A stretch of 64,000 bases of DNA from Flavobacteriaceae bacterium NBU2973 (GTDB lineage: Bacteria > Bacteroidota > Bacteroidia > Flavobacteriales > Flavobacteriaceae): the NCBI GenBank assembly GCA_026162565.1, contig JAOEIQ010000011.1, positions 1 to 64,000 on the forward strand. Reading direction: 5' to 3'. The notes beneath the pieces were generated by a model. That model had not been told where the DNA came from, did no database searches, and was given only the letters and a program-made list of their open reading frames with translations. The stretch's first letter is position 1; each line of letters begins with the position of its first letter. This document shows, piece by piece, positions 36,292-44,944 of this stretch. The translations under genes and the position numbers were made by a program.

Positions 36292-36308
36292 TAATAGTAA
36301 TACTATTA
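36292..36308. promoter_or_regulatory. Palindromic operator candidate for the TetR operon
   Basis: TAATAGTA-A-TACTATTA is a perfect 8+1+8 palindrome. Its last two bases overlap the -7 element (36307-36314) of the downstream tetR gene, a classic position for autorepression. The length suits a TetR dimer. Confidence 0.65.
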
Positions 36309-36314
36309 TATTTG
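36307..36314 (+). promoter_or_regulatory. -7 element of the TetR-ABC-HlyD-TolC operon
   Basis: TATATTTG matches TAnnTTTG, followed by C, 19 nt before the tetR ATG. It overlaps the palindrome at 36292. Confidence 0.6.
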
Positions 36315-36333
36315 CGCTGCAATAAATTAAAAT

Positions 36334-37020
36334 ATGATTAATTTACTTTCAAATATAAAAATTTCGGTACCTGATAAAATTTATATCAAGGATCCAGAGT
36401 CGTCAAAATTAGGAAAGCGAATTATTGAACATAGTATAACACTTATAGATGATATTGGCTTTGACAGCTTTACATTTAAAAAATTAGGATCAAAAATCGG
36501 CTCTAATGAAAGTTCTATTTACCGCTATTTCGAAAGTAAGCATAAGCTGCTATTGTATTTAACATCTTGGTATTGGGCTTGGATAGAGTATCAGTTAGTA
36601 TTTGCAACTCACAGTATACAGGATAAAGATGAAAAATTAAATAAGGCCATTGATATTGTTACTAGAAAGATAAAAGAGGATAGGAATTTTACACATATTA
36701 ATGAGGTTACCCTTAATCGAATAGTAATTAATGAGTATTCAAAGTCATATCTAACTAAAGAAGTCGATGAAGAAAATAAAAATGGATATTTCATAATTTA
36801 CAAACGATTAGTAACTCGAATAAGAGATATGATACTAAATATTAATTCAAACTATAAATATGCTTCAAGTTTAGCAAGTACAATTGTTGAAGGAGCATTA
36901 CATCAACATTTTTTGAACAGTCATTTTAAGTCTATCACTGACTGTAATGACAATAACATAACAGATTTCTTTAAATCTTTGACTTTTAAAGCAATAGAAA
37001 TAAAAAACAATGATAGATAA
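36334..37020 (+). CDS. TetR/AcrR family transcriptional regulator
   Basis: This 228-aa protein has an N-terminal HTH at about residues 28-75 (IIEHSITLIDDIGFDSFTFK, then SNESSIYRYFESKHKLLLYL), typical of TetR. The long helical C-terminal domain would bind a ligand. It is the first gene of an export operon, overlaps the ABC gene by 11 bp, and has a palindrome over its promoter, so it most likely represses its own operon until a ligand binds. The ligand is unknown. Confidence 0.92.
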   Translation: MINLLSNIKISVPDKIYIKDPESSKLGKRIIEHSITLIDDIGFDSFTFKKLGSKIGSNESSIYRYFESKHKLLLYLTSWYWAWIEYQLVFATHSIQDKDEKLNKAIDIVTRKIKEDRNFTHINEVTLNRIVINEYSKSYLTKEVDEENKNGYFIIYKRLVTRIRDMILNINSNYKYASSLASTIVEGALHQHFLNSHFKSITDCNDNNITDFFKSLTFKAIEIKNNDR

Positions 37021-38671
37021 AAATAAATTATTGTCTCCTTGGCAACGCTTTCTAGGTATTTTAAAACTAGAAAAAAGAGATATCAAACAAGTTTTATTCT
37101 ATGCTATATTCTCTGGTTTAGTAGCGCTTACTTTACCATTAGGAATTCAAGCGATAATAAATTTGATTCAAGGAGCCCAAGTAAGTACTTCTTGGATTGT
37201 TTTAGTGATACTAGTTACTCTAGGTGTAGTTTTCGTAGGTCTCTTGCAGCTGATGCAAATGAGAATAATAGAAACAATACAACAGCGTATTTTTATGAGA
37301 GCGTCTTTTGAATTTACCTATCGCTTTCCAAAAATTAAAATGGATCAATTACGTAATTATTATCCACCAGAATTAGCAAATCGTTTTTTTGACGTATTAA
37401 ATATTCAAAAAGGTCTTGCTAAATTACTACTAGATGTGCCAGCTGCTGTATTACAGGTTGTTTTTGCGTTGATACTACTATCCTTGTATCATCCATTCTT
37501 TATAGCCTTTGGTTTTTTATTAATATTTTTAATATATATAGTTTTCAAGTACACCATAATAAAGGGTATGGAGACTAGTTTATCGGAGTCTAAACAGAAG
37601 TATAAAGTTGCACATTGGATACAGGAAGTGGCAAGATCCATCAAAAGTTTTAAAATCTCAGGTAAAACTTCTATAGCACTCACTAAAAATGACTTGTTAG
37701 TTGATGATTACCTAAAAGCACGAGAAAGTCATTTTAAAATTTTAGTAATACAGTTTATCCAAATGATAGGCTTTAAAGTTATTGTTACTGCCGGGCTTTT
37801 AATAATTGGTGGACTATTAGTTTTAAATCAAGAGATGAATATTGGGCAGTTTGTAGCTGCAGAGATAATTATTTTATTAGTAATAACTTCTGTAGAAAAA
37901 CTAATTCTCGGTTTAGAGTCATTTTATGATGTATTGACTTCACTAGAAAAAATGGGTCAGGTAGTAGATAAAGAAATTGAGAGTCAAACAGGTGAAACTC
38001 CTTTATTTAATAAAGATTTTAATTTAGAATTTGATAAAGTTGGATATGAAGTTCCAGATAGGGAGACACCAATTTTAAATAATATTTCATTTTCTATTAG
38101 ACCAAGTAGTAGAATTTTAGTTCAAGGAGAAAGTGGATCTGGTAAGTCTAGCTTATTAAGGCTTATAACAGGTATTATATCATCGACTAAAGGAAGTATT
38201 TATTTAAATGAAGTTAACATTAATAATTTATACCTTAATGAATATAGATCAAATTTAGGATTATCACTATCCGAAGAAACACCTTTTGAAGGAACTATCA
38301 GAGAGAATATAACATTTGGTAACCCTGATATAACAGACGAGAATTTGAATGAGGTTGTAAAAAATGTTGGGCTTTCAGAGTTTTTAAAGAAAAGTGATAA
38401 AGGTTTAGATACTGTTTTATATCCAGAAGGAAAACAGATTTCATTTACAGTCGCTAAAAAAATAATATTAGCTAGGGCAATCGCTAAACAGCCTAAACTA
38501 TTAATATTGGAAGAGCCATTAGAGCATTTTGAAATCAAAGAATCAGAAAGGTTAATTAAGTATTTGACCGATCCAAAAAAGCCTTGGGCTCTTATAGTAG
38601 TTAGCTTTAATCCTCAATGGGAAATTAATTGTACCAAAACAATTACATTAAAAAATGGTCAAATCGTTTAA
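37010..38671 (+). CDS. ABC exporter, fused membrane and ATPase domains, degenerate NBD
   Basis: This 553-aa half-transporter has an exporter-type membrane domain at about residues 20-310 and a nucleotide-binding domain at 340-553. Walker A is intact (GESGSGKSS, Lys379). Where LSGGQ is expected the sequence is ISFTV (477-481). The Walker B Asp is Glu501 (LLILEEP), followed by a Glu at the catalytic position, and the H-loop histidine position is Phe533 (VVSFNPQW). No C39 peptidase domain is present. With the following HlyD and TolC genes it resembles a type I secretion or efflux assembly. ATP turnover may be low or altered. A sequencing error is unlikely since the frame is intact. Confidence 0.88.
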   Translation: MIDKNKLLSPWQRFLGILKLEKRDIKQVLFYAIFSGLVALTLPLGIQAIINLIQGAQVSTSWIVLVILVTLGVVFVGLLQLMQMRIIETIQQRIFMRASFEFTYRFPKIKMDQLRNYYPPELANRFFDVLNIQKGLAKLLLDVPAAVLQVVFALILLSLYHPFFIAFGFLLIFLIYIVFKYTIIKGMETSLSESKQKYKVAHWIQEVARSIKSFKISGKTSIALTKNDLLVDDYLKARESHFKILVIQFIQMIGFKVIVTAGLLIIGGLLVLNQEMNIGQFVAAEIIILLVITSVEKLILGLESFYDVLTSLEKMGQVVDKEIESQTGETPLFNKDFNLEFDKVGYEVPDRETPILNNISFSIRPSSRILVQGESGSGKSSLLRLITGIISSTKGSIYLNEVNINNLYLNEYRSNLGLSLSEETPFEGTIRENITFGNPDITDENLNEVVKNVGLSEFLKKSDKGLDTVLYPEGKQISFTVAKKIILARAIAKQPKLLILEEPLEHFEIKESERLIKYLTDPKKPWALIVVSFNPQWEINCTKTITLKNGQIV

Positions 38672-38683
38672 ATAACTTATTCT

Positions 38684-40033
38684 ATGTTAAATATTTCAAG
38701 AAATTCAGTTGGTAAACAATTAGATTTAAATAAATTTAAGTCTAGTACTCATGTTTTTAACAAAGAATATTATCGTCATTTCAATCGGTTTTTACTTGCA
38801 TTTGCTATTGTTTGTTTCATAATATTATTTCTTCCTTGGACACAAAATATTAGCGGAAGAGGTCAAGTAACAACTCTAACATTAGATCAAAGACCTCAAA
38901 CCATTCAGTCTCCAATACCAGGTAGGATTGAAAAATGGTTTGTTCGAGAGGGAGATTCAGTTAAAAAAGGTGATACAATAATGAAAATTTCAGAGATTAA
39001 AAGTGAGTATTTTGATCCAAACCTTGTAGAAAGAACAGCAAAACAAAGAGATGCTAAAGCTTTTGCAGTAGAATCTTATCAGGCTAAAGTTAAGGCACAA
39101 GATGTAAGAATTGGCGCCTTAAATAATGAACTAAAATTAAAACTAAAACAAGCTGAAAATAAATTAGTGCAATCTAAATTAAAAGTACAAAGTGATAGTA
39201 TAGATTTTAAGGCAGCAAAAACTAATAACGATATTGCAAGCACAAAACTTAAACGTGCTGAAGACTTATATTCAGATGGTTTTGTGGCTTTAAAAAACGT
39301 TGAGGATGCGAGATTGAAATTGCAAGAAACCCAAGCTAAATTAATATCACAAGAGGCTAAGTTGTTAGCTAGTAAAAATGATGTGATTAATGCCCAAGTA
39401 GAAATCTCAAGAGTTAGTGCCGAATATTCAGATAAAATATCTAAAGCTCAAAGCGATAAGTTTTCAGCACAATCTAGCCAGTTTGATACTGAAGCTCAAG
39501 TTAATAAATTAGAGAATGAATATTCTAATTATAAAATGCGAAATAGCCTTCAATATGTTACTGCTCCACAAGATGGTTATATTAATAAAGCGCTAAGAGG
39601 TGGTCTTGGGCAAACTTTTAAAGAGGGAGAATCTTTAGTAGGAATTATGCCTGTAAAAGTAGATTTGGCAGTAGAAACTTTTGTTAGGCCTTTAGATCTG
39701 CCTTTAATTCATATTGGAGAAAAAGTTCGTGTTCAGTTTGATGGATGGCCAGCAATAGTATTTAGTGGTTGGCCTAATGTATCGTATGGTACCTATGGTG
39801 CAAAAGTAGTAGCTATAGAGAACTTTATTAGTGACAATGGCAAGTTTAGAGTTTTGTTAGCGCCAGATAAAGAGGATCATGAATGGCCAAAAGACTTAAG
39901 AGCTGGTTCAGGAGCTTATACATTAGCATTACTAGAAGATGTACCAATTTGGTATGAGTTATGGAGACAATTAAATGGATTCCCGCCAAATTACTACCAA
40001 CCACAAACTACAAGTAAAACTGCTAAAAAATAA
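38684..40033 (+). CDS. HlyD family membrane fusion protein
   Basis: This 449-aa protein has a single transmembrane helix at about residues 35-55 (FLLAFAIVCFIILFLPW). The first half-lipoyl region (PIPGRIEKWFVREGDSVKKGDTI) is followed by long coiled coils (about 110-280, rich in Lys, Gln, Glu and Ala). The second lipoyl half (YVTAPQDGYINKAL) and a beta-barrel end complete the adaptor. It links the inner-membrane ABC protein to TolC. It begins 12 bp after the ABC gene and ends 3 bp before the TolC gene. Confidence 0.94.
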   Translation: MLNISRNSVGKQLDLNKFKSSTHVFNKEYYRHFNRFLLAFAIVCFIILFLPWTQNISGRGQVTTLTLDQRPQTIQSPIPGRIEKWFVREGDSVKKGDTIMKISEIKSEYFDPNLVERTAKQRDAKAFAVESYQAKVKAQDVRIGALNNELKLKLKQAENKLVQSKLKVQSDSIDFKAAKTNNDIASTKLKRAEDLYSDGFVALKNVEDARLKLQETQAKLISQEAKLLASKNDVINAQVEISRVSAEYSDKISKAQSDKFSAQSSQFDTEAQVNKLENEYSNYKMRNSLQYVTAPQDGYINKALRGGLGQTFKEGESLVGIMPVKVDLAVETFVRPLDLPLIHIGEKVRVQFDGWPAIVFSGWPNVSYGTYGAKVVAIENFISDNGKFRVLLAPDKEDHEWPKDLRAGSGAYTLALLEDVPIWYELWRQLNGFPPNYYQPQTTSKTAKK

Positions 40034-40036
40034 CAA

Positions 40037-41440
40037 ATGAAAGCATTACAGACACTCATTTTTATTTTTATCACATCAATAGTATCATCACAAAATCAGG
40101 ATATCAATTCTGTTCTAGGTTTTGATGAGTATTTAGGTTATGTAAAGCAATTTCATCCTATAGTAAAACAAGCCAATTTAATTATAGATGAAAGCCAAGC
40201 AAAACTCATGAAATCTAGAGGTGCTTTTGATCCTAAAGTTGAAGTTGATTATGAAAGAAAAAAATTCAAGAATACCGAATACTTTGATCGATTAAATGGA
40301 ATTTTTAAAATCCCTACATGGTTTGGAGTAGAGTTAAAAGGTACTTTTGAACAAAATTCAGGAGACTTTTTAAATCCAGAAGCTTTTGTGCCTAATGATG
40401 GATTATATTCCGCAGGACTTGCAGTACCTCTAGCTGAAGGCTTACTAATTAATGATAGAATGGCCTCTTTAAAACAAGCAAGGTTATTTACAGAGCAAGC
40501 AAAAGCTGATCGTGATATTTTGGTTAACACCATATTATTTGATGCCTCTTTAGTTTATTTTAAATGGCTACAAGCGTATAATGAGCTGTTACTTTTTGAA
40601 AGTTTTTTAACCAATGCTGAATTACGATTTAAAGGTGTAGAGAGAGGAGCTGAAGTAGGTGAAAATGCACAAATTGATGTTGTAGAGGCAAGAATTGCAG
40701 TAAATAATAGAAAGTTAAGTCTAGAAAAATCTAAAGTCAAACTTATCAAGGCTTCATTAGAATTATCAGGTTTTTTATGGCTTGATAATAACATACCTGT
40801 AGAATTACAACCAGATATTATTCCTGATATTAATAGTGAACCAATCGTTGACGGGATTTTTAATATCAATCAAATTCAAACAGAGAATCTAACAATAGAT
40901 ACACATCCAAAACTATTATCTTTAGATTATAAAATAAAGAGTTTAGAAGTAGACAGGAGATTAAAAGCAAATCGCTTATTGCCAACTATAGATTTAGAGT
41001 ATAACTTTTTAACTGAAGATCCAGATATATCCAGATCATTTAATACAGCAACCTATAAAAGTGGATTAAATATAAGCTTCCCATTATTTTTAAGAAAAGA
41101 AAGAGGCGATTTAAAACTAGCGAAATTAAAAGTACAAGATGTAAATTTTGAAAGGGATGCTACGCGAGTAACGCTCGAAAACAAAATTAATGCGTTGAGG
41201 CAAGAACTGGATTCGTATGTTCTGCAAAATGATATTACTGATAAAATGGTTCAAGACTATACTAGAATGCTTGAAGCTGAAGAGCGAAAGTTTCAATTAG
41301 GAGAAAGCTCATTATTTCTTGTAAACTCTCGAGAGTCAAAACTAATAGACAGTCAGTTAAAGGCGATAGAGCTTCAAAACAAGTTTTTTAGTACCAAGGC
41401 AAAGCTCTTTAATAGTTTAGCTATTAATCCAAATTTATAA
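40037..41440 (+). CDS. TolC family outer membrane efflux protein
   Basis: This 467-aa protein has a signal peptide (IFIFITSIVSSQ). Paired helical regions are typical of TolC: GFDEYLGYVKQFHPIVKQA near the start, SLKQARLFTEQAKAD in the middle, and a C-terminal repeat around LEAEERKFQLGESSLFLVNSRE. It would form the trimeric outer-membrane channel of the TetR-ABC-HlyD-TolC operon, of which it is the last gene. Confidence 0.94.
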   Translation: MKALQTLIFIFITSIVSSQNQDINSVLGFDEYLGYVKQFHPIVKQANLIIDESQAKLMKSRGAFDPKVEVDYERKKFKNTEYFDRLNGIFKIPTWFGVELKGTFEQNSGDFLNPEAFVPNDGLYSAGLAVPLAEGLLINDRMASLKQARLFTEQAKADRDILVNTILFDASLVYFKWLQAYNELLLFESFLTNAELRFKGVERGAEVGENAQIDVVEARIAVNNRKLSLEKSKVKLIKASLELSGFLWLDNNIPVELQPDIIPDINSEPIVDGIFNINQIQTENLTIDTHPKLLSLDYKIKSLEVDRRLKANRLLPTIDLEYNFLTEDPDISRSFNTATYKSGLNISFPLFLRKERGDLKLAKLKVQDVNFERDATRVTLENKINALRQELDSYVLQNDITDKMVQDYTRMLEAEERKFQLGESSLFLVNSRESKLIDSQLKAIELQNKFFSTKAKLFNSLAINPNL

Positions 41441-41458
41441 TACTAATTAGTATCTTTA
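41440..41458 (+). promoter_or_regulatory. Palindrome and -7-like box upstream of mpl
   Basis: ATACTAATTAGTAT (41440-41453) is a perfect 14-bp palindrome. Its right end overlaps TATCTTTA (41451-41458), one base off TAnnTTTG, 20 nt before the mpl ATG. It is a possible operator, though AT-rich palindromes arise by chance. Confidence 0.4.
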
Positions 41459-41478
41459 ATGGCTCATAAAATAAGTAT

Positions 41479-42834
41479 ATGAATGTACATTTTATAGCTA
41501 TTGGTGGAGCAGCAATGCATAATCTAGCTTTAGCTCTTCACAATAAAGGTTATCAAGTTACAGGAAGTGACGATACTATTTTTGATCCCTCAAAATCTAG
41601 ATTAGCAGCTAAAGGATTATTACCAGAAACTTTTGGTTGGTTTCCTGAAAAAATCACTACAGGTTTAGATGCTATTGTTTTAGGTATGCATGCAAAAGCA
41701 GATAACCCTGAGTTGCTTAAAGCTCAAGAACTAGATTTGCAAATATATAGCTATCCAGAATTTTTATATGAGCAATCTAAACACAAAACTAGAGTCGTAA
41801 TTGGTGGAAGTCATGGTAAAACTACAATAACGTCCATGATTTTACATGTTATGCATTACCATGATCGAGATGTAGATTATATGGTTGGCGCACAACTTGA
41901 AGGTTTTGATGTCATGGTAAAATTGACTGATGATAACGACTTTATTGTTTTAGAAGGTGATGAGTATTTAAGCTCTCCTATTGATAGAAGGCCAAAATTC
42001 CATTTATATAAACCTAATATTGCTTTGTTAAGTGGAATTGCTTGGGATCATATTAACGTGTTTCCAACCTATGAAAATTATGTAGAACAGTTTAGCATTT
42101 TTGTAGATAGTATTGTTCGTGGCGGAAGCATTAATTATAATGAAGAGGATTTAGAGGTCAAGCGAGTAGTGGAAGCTTCAGAAAATACTATCAGAAAATT
42201 AGCTTATCAAACACCAAATTATCATGTAGAGAATGGACAAACTCTTCTTGAAACCTCTGAAGGTGATTTACCAATAGAAGTTTTTGGTAAGCATAATTTA
42301 AACAATCTTGCAGGAGCAAAATGGATTTGCCAGCACATGGGAATTGATGAAGATGATTTCTATGAAGCTATTTCCACTTTTAAAGGTGCTAGTAAGCGAT
42401 TAGAAAAAATAGCAGAAAGCCAAACAAGTGTTGCTTATAAAGATTTTGCACACTCACCAAGTAAAGTAGAAGCTACAACCAAAGCTGTTAAGGAACAATA
42501 CCAAAACAGACAACTAGTTGCTTGTTTAGAATTACATACCTATTCTAGTTTAAATGCCGAGTTTTTAAAAGAATATAAAGGTGCTTTAGATGCTGCAGAC
42601 ACAGCAGTTGTATTTTACTCACCACATGCTGTAGAAATTAAAAAGTTAGAAGAAGTGACTAAAGAACAAATTGCTCAAGCTTTTCAACGAGACGACTTAC
42701 TAATTTACACCAATCCAGAGGAGTTTAAGCAATTTTTATTCTCTCAAAATTTTAATAATAAAGCCTTGCTCTTAATGAGTTCTGGTAATTATGGAGGTTT
42801 AGATTTTGATGAGGTAAAAGGTTTGATTAAGTAG
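41479..42834 (+). CDS. mpl: UDP-N-acetylmuramate:tripeptide ligase (Mpl), Mur ligase family
   Basis: This 451-aa Mur ligase starts MNVHFIAIGGAAMHNLALAL and has a P-loop GGSHGKTTIT at about residues 114-123. The central region is LEGDEYLSSPIDRRPKFHLY and the C-terminal domain contains YKDFAHSPSKVEATT. The N-terminal GGAAM variant and overall length fit Mpl, which reattaches recovered murein tripeptide to UDP-MurNAc in cell-wall recycling. MurC is the alternative but normally lies with the dcw cluster, not seen here. Confidence 0.92.
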   Translation: MNVHFIAIGGAAMHNLALALHNKGYQVTGSDDTIFDPSKSRLAAKGLLPETFGWFPEKITTGLDAIVLGMHAKADNPELLKAQELDLQIYSYPEFLYEQSKHKTRVVIGGSHGKTTITSMILHVMHYHDRDVDYMVGAQLEGFDVMVKLTDDNDFIVLEGDEYLSSPIDRRPKFHLYKPNIALLSGIAWDHINVFPTYENYVEQFSIFVDSIVRGGSINYNEEDLEVKRVVEASENTIRKLAYQTPNYHVENGQTLLETSEGDLPIEVFGKHNLNNLAGAKWICQHMGIDEDDFYEAISTFKGASKRLEKIAESQTSVAYKDFAHSPSKVEATTKAVKEQYQNRQLVACLELHTYSSLNAEFLKEYKGALDAADTAVVFYSPHAVEIKKLEEVTKEQIAQAFQRDDLLIYTNPEEFKQFLFSQNFNNKALLLMSSGNYGGLDFDEVKGLIK

Positions 42835-43117
42835 TTTCTAAATATAAGAGTAATAAGTAAATCGATCCGAAAATTAATAACATCTTAAATAACCAACCAA
42901 CTATAGCATTTTTAGTTACATTTTTTTCGTTATAAAACACCTCGAATTTCTTTTGGCCTAAAAAAAAGATATATCTAATAATAGCGCCAAACCAAATAGA
43001 AGTATAAAATGCGCTACCTCCATATCTTGCCCAACCATTGTTGTTTTCTTTTGTATTTACTTCTTTATTTTGATCCAAAATGAGAACGTTTACTTCATTA
43101 GTAATCGAAATACACAT
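42827..43117 (-). CDS. Small hypothetical membrane protein
   Basis: This 96-aa protein has two hydrophobic segments (about residues 36-54 FYTSIWFGAIIRYIFFL and 73-92 FKMLLIFGSIYLLLLYL) joined by a charged GQKKFEVFYNEKN loop. No motif is recognised. Its 3' end overlaps mpl by 8 bp in convergent orientation. Confidence 0.7.
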   Translation of the reverse strand: MCISITNEVNVLILDQNKEVNTKENNNGWARYGGSAFYTSIWFGAIIRYIFFLGQKKFEVFYNEKNVTKNAIVGWLFKMLLIFGSIYLLLLYLETT

Positions 43118-43145
43118 TTTGTTACATAATACTATAACTATACAA

Positions 43146-43742
43146 TTAAAACACCTTATCTAAAAACACTTTAATACTTTCTTGGTTAGCTCGTATTAAT
43201 TCAGCTCTGGCGTTTTCTGTGTCTTTTGCTTTCTTATCTTGAGAGAGTTTAAATTTTCCTTCCCAATCGGTTATTGTAATTTCAAACATTTCTATATAGT
43301 TGAGATTACCAATCATTCGCTGATTATCAGCATCTAAAACATACTTATGGTCTGGAGCTTCTAAAAATTCTGTCATCTCTATTAAAGATTGTTTTAAAGC
43401 TTCTTTACTTTCTATACGTTTAACAGTTCCTTTTAAATGTACTTTTATATAATTCCAAGTTGGTAATTGCGTAGTTGTATAAACACTCGGCGAAATATAA
43501 CATTGCGGTCCAGAAAAAATTATGGTTACCTCATTATTATCTCTCATTAAATCTGCTTGAGGATTGTAAATATCTATATGACCAATTAGTTTTTCTTCAT
43601 GATTATAAATTAATGGTAAGTGCGTAATTAGAGGTTTATTATCTTTAACAGAAATAACGGTTGCCAAAGGATAGGTTTTAATGACATCAATCATGTGATT
43701 TATGTTGTCATCTTGGTGATGTTTTGGAGGATACTTCATCAT
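43146..43742 (-). CDS. FMN-binding PaiB-type protein
   Basis: This 198-aa protein begins MMKYPPKHHQDDN and contains ATVISVKDNKPLITHLPL, VTIIFSGPQCYISPSVY and PTWNYIKVHLKG, characteristic of the PaiB family (split-barrel FMN-binding fold, described as negative regulators in Bacillus). Whether it acts on DNA here is unknown. Its start overlaps the stop of the upstream DUF1569-like gene by 4 bp, so the two are coupled. Confidence 0.9.
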   Translation of the reverse strand: MMKYPPKHHQDDNINHMIDVIKTYPLATVISVKDNKPLITHLPLIYNHEEKLIGHIDIYNPQADLMRDNNEVTIIFSGPQCYISPSVYTTTQLPTWNYIKVHLKGTVKRIESKEALKQSLIEMTEFLEAPDHKYVLDADNQRMIGNLNYIEMFEITITDWEGKFKLSQDKKAKDTENARAELIRANQESIKVFLDKVF

Positions 43743-44191
43743 ACTCCAAATTGTGTTAGATGATGATCTAAATGTTTATACTGCATTTTGCCCCATTGCT
43801 CTGTAGTGAATTTTCCGAATAAAGGATGAGGAGGCCAATTTGTGTCATACTTTCTATCTGAAAAATCTTTGATGGTAGAAATCAGTTTTTCCTTTTCGGT
43901 AACAAACACTTGCTTATCAGTAACTCTAAATTGCCTTGGAGTATCTAGATTTTTTTTCCAAGGCTTATCGTTATACATAAGTGGCTTAAAAGCTTTAAAA
44001 ATTAATTTTTTGAAGAAACCTATGTTAGTATCAAGCTCTAATTTACCATTGGCAGCTTCTAAAGGTAATTGGCAATGCTTAAACATTTGGTCTACTGTCA
44101 TTTTTCCCCAATTAGGTTGCGAACTTTCATTAAGATTATTTATTCTGCTAAATATCTCATCTTGAGTATCTTGATTAAAGAGTGATTGCAT
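43739..44191 (-). CDS. DUF1569 / DinB-like protein
   Basis: This 150-aa protein contains WGKMTVDQMFKHCQLPLEAA and HPLFGKFTTEQWGKMQYKHLDHHLTQFG, the spaced histidines of a DinB-type four-helix metal-binding fold, matching DUF1569. The exact reaction is unknown; related enzymes act as thiol-dependent transferases. It is the first gene of a pair with the PaiB-like gene and is divergent from radC. Confidence 0.85.
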   Translation of the reverse strand: MQSLFNQDTQDEIFSRINNLNESSQPNWGKMTVDQMFKHCQLPLEAANGKLELDTNIGFFKKLIFKAFKPLMYNDKPWKKNLDTPRQFRVTDKQVFVTEKEKLISTIKDFSDRKYDTNWPPHPLFGKFTTEQWGKMQYKHLDHHLTQFGV

Positions 44192-44210
44192 GATGAATTT
44201 TGATTTTAAA

Positions 44211-44241
44211 TTGCACTAGAAATTTACAATTTTTATCTTTA
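44211..44241 (+). promoter_or_regulatory. Candidate radC promoter, -7 box very near the ATG
   Basis: TTG at 44211-44213, a 20-nt spacer, then TATCTTTA at 44234-44241. The box ends 4 nt before the radC ATG (44246), so the mRNA would be nearly leaderless. Confidence 0.45.
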
Positions 44242-44245
44242 TTGC

Positions 44246-44944
44246 ATGACAGAAAAACCATCTTCATTTTCAATAAAAAATTGGTCGCAAGACGATCAGC
44301 CAAGAGAAAAGTTACGAGATAAAGGAAAATCTGTTTTAAGTGACGCTGAATTAATAGCTATTATAATTGGCTCTGGTAATAGAGAAGAGAGTGCTGTAGC
44401 TTTGTGTAAACGAATTTTAGCTAGTGTTAATAATAACTTGAATGAGCTTGGTAGACTCTCTATTAAACAATTAATGACTTTTAAAGGAATAGGAGAAGCT
44501 AAAGCTATAACTATTGCAGCTGCCTTAGAGCTCGGCAGAAGGCGAAGAAGCGAGGATGCTTTAAAACAAGAAAAAATTACCTCTAGTATATCTGCTTTTG
44601 AAATTTTACAACCAATAATTGGAGAACTACCTCATGAGGAGTTTTGGATTTTATATTTAAATAATTCTAATAAAGTTATTACTAAACAACAGTTAAGTAA
44701 AGGAGGTATCACAGGAACTTTAGTAGATGTGCGTTTGGTTTTAAAAACTGCTTTAGAAGTTGGAGCTACTGGACTCATTCTTGCTCATAATCATCCGTCT
44801 GGAACCTTAAAACCTAGTCATGCTGATAAAACATTAACTCAAAAACTAAAAAAGGCAGGAGATAATTTAGATATAAAGGTTTTAGATCACCTTATTATAA
44901 CTGAAAAAGCATACTTTAGTTTTGCAGATGAAAACTTGCTATAA
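44246..44944 (+). CDS. radC: RadC family protein with JAMM motif
   Basis: This 232-aa protein has an N-terminal helix-hairpin-helix region (FKGIGEAKAITIAAALELG) and a JAMM/MPN metal-site motif, HNHPSGTLKPSHAD beginning at His181. The historical DNA-repair assignment is weak and the biological role remains uncertain. It is followed directly by the next gene (stop/start overlap TAATG). Confidence 0.95.
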   Translation: MTEKPSSFSIKNWSQDDQPREKLRDKGKSVLSDAELIAIIIGSGNREESAVALCKRILASVNNNLNELGRLSIKQLMTFKGIGEAKAITIAAALELGRRRRSEDALKQEKITSSISAFEILQPIIGELPHEEFWILYLNNSNKVITKQQLSKGGITGTLVDVRLVLKTALEVGATGLILAHNHPSGTLKPSHADKTLTQKLKKAGDNLDIKVLDHLIITEKAYFSFADENLL

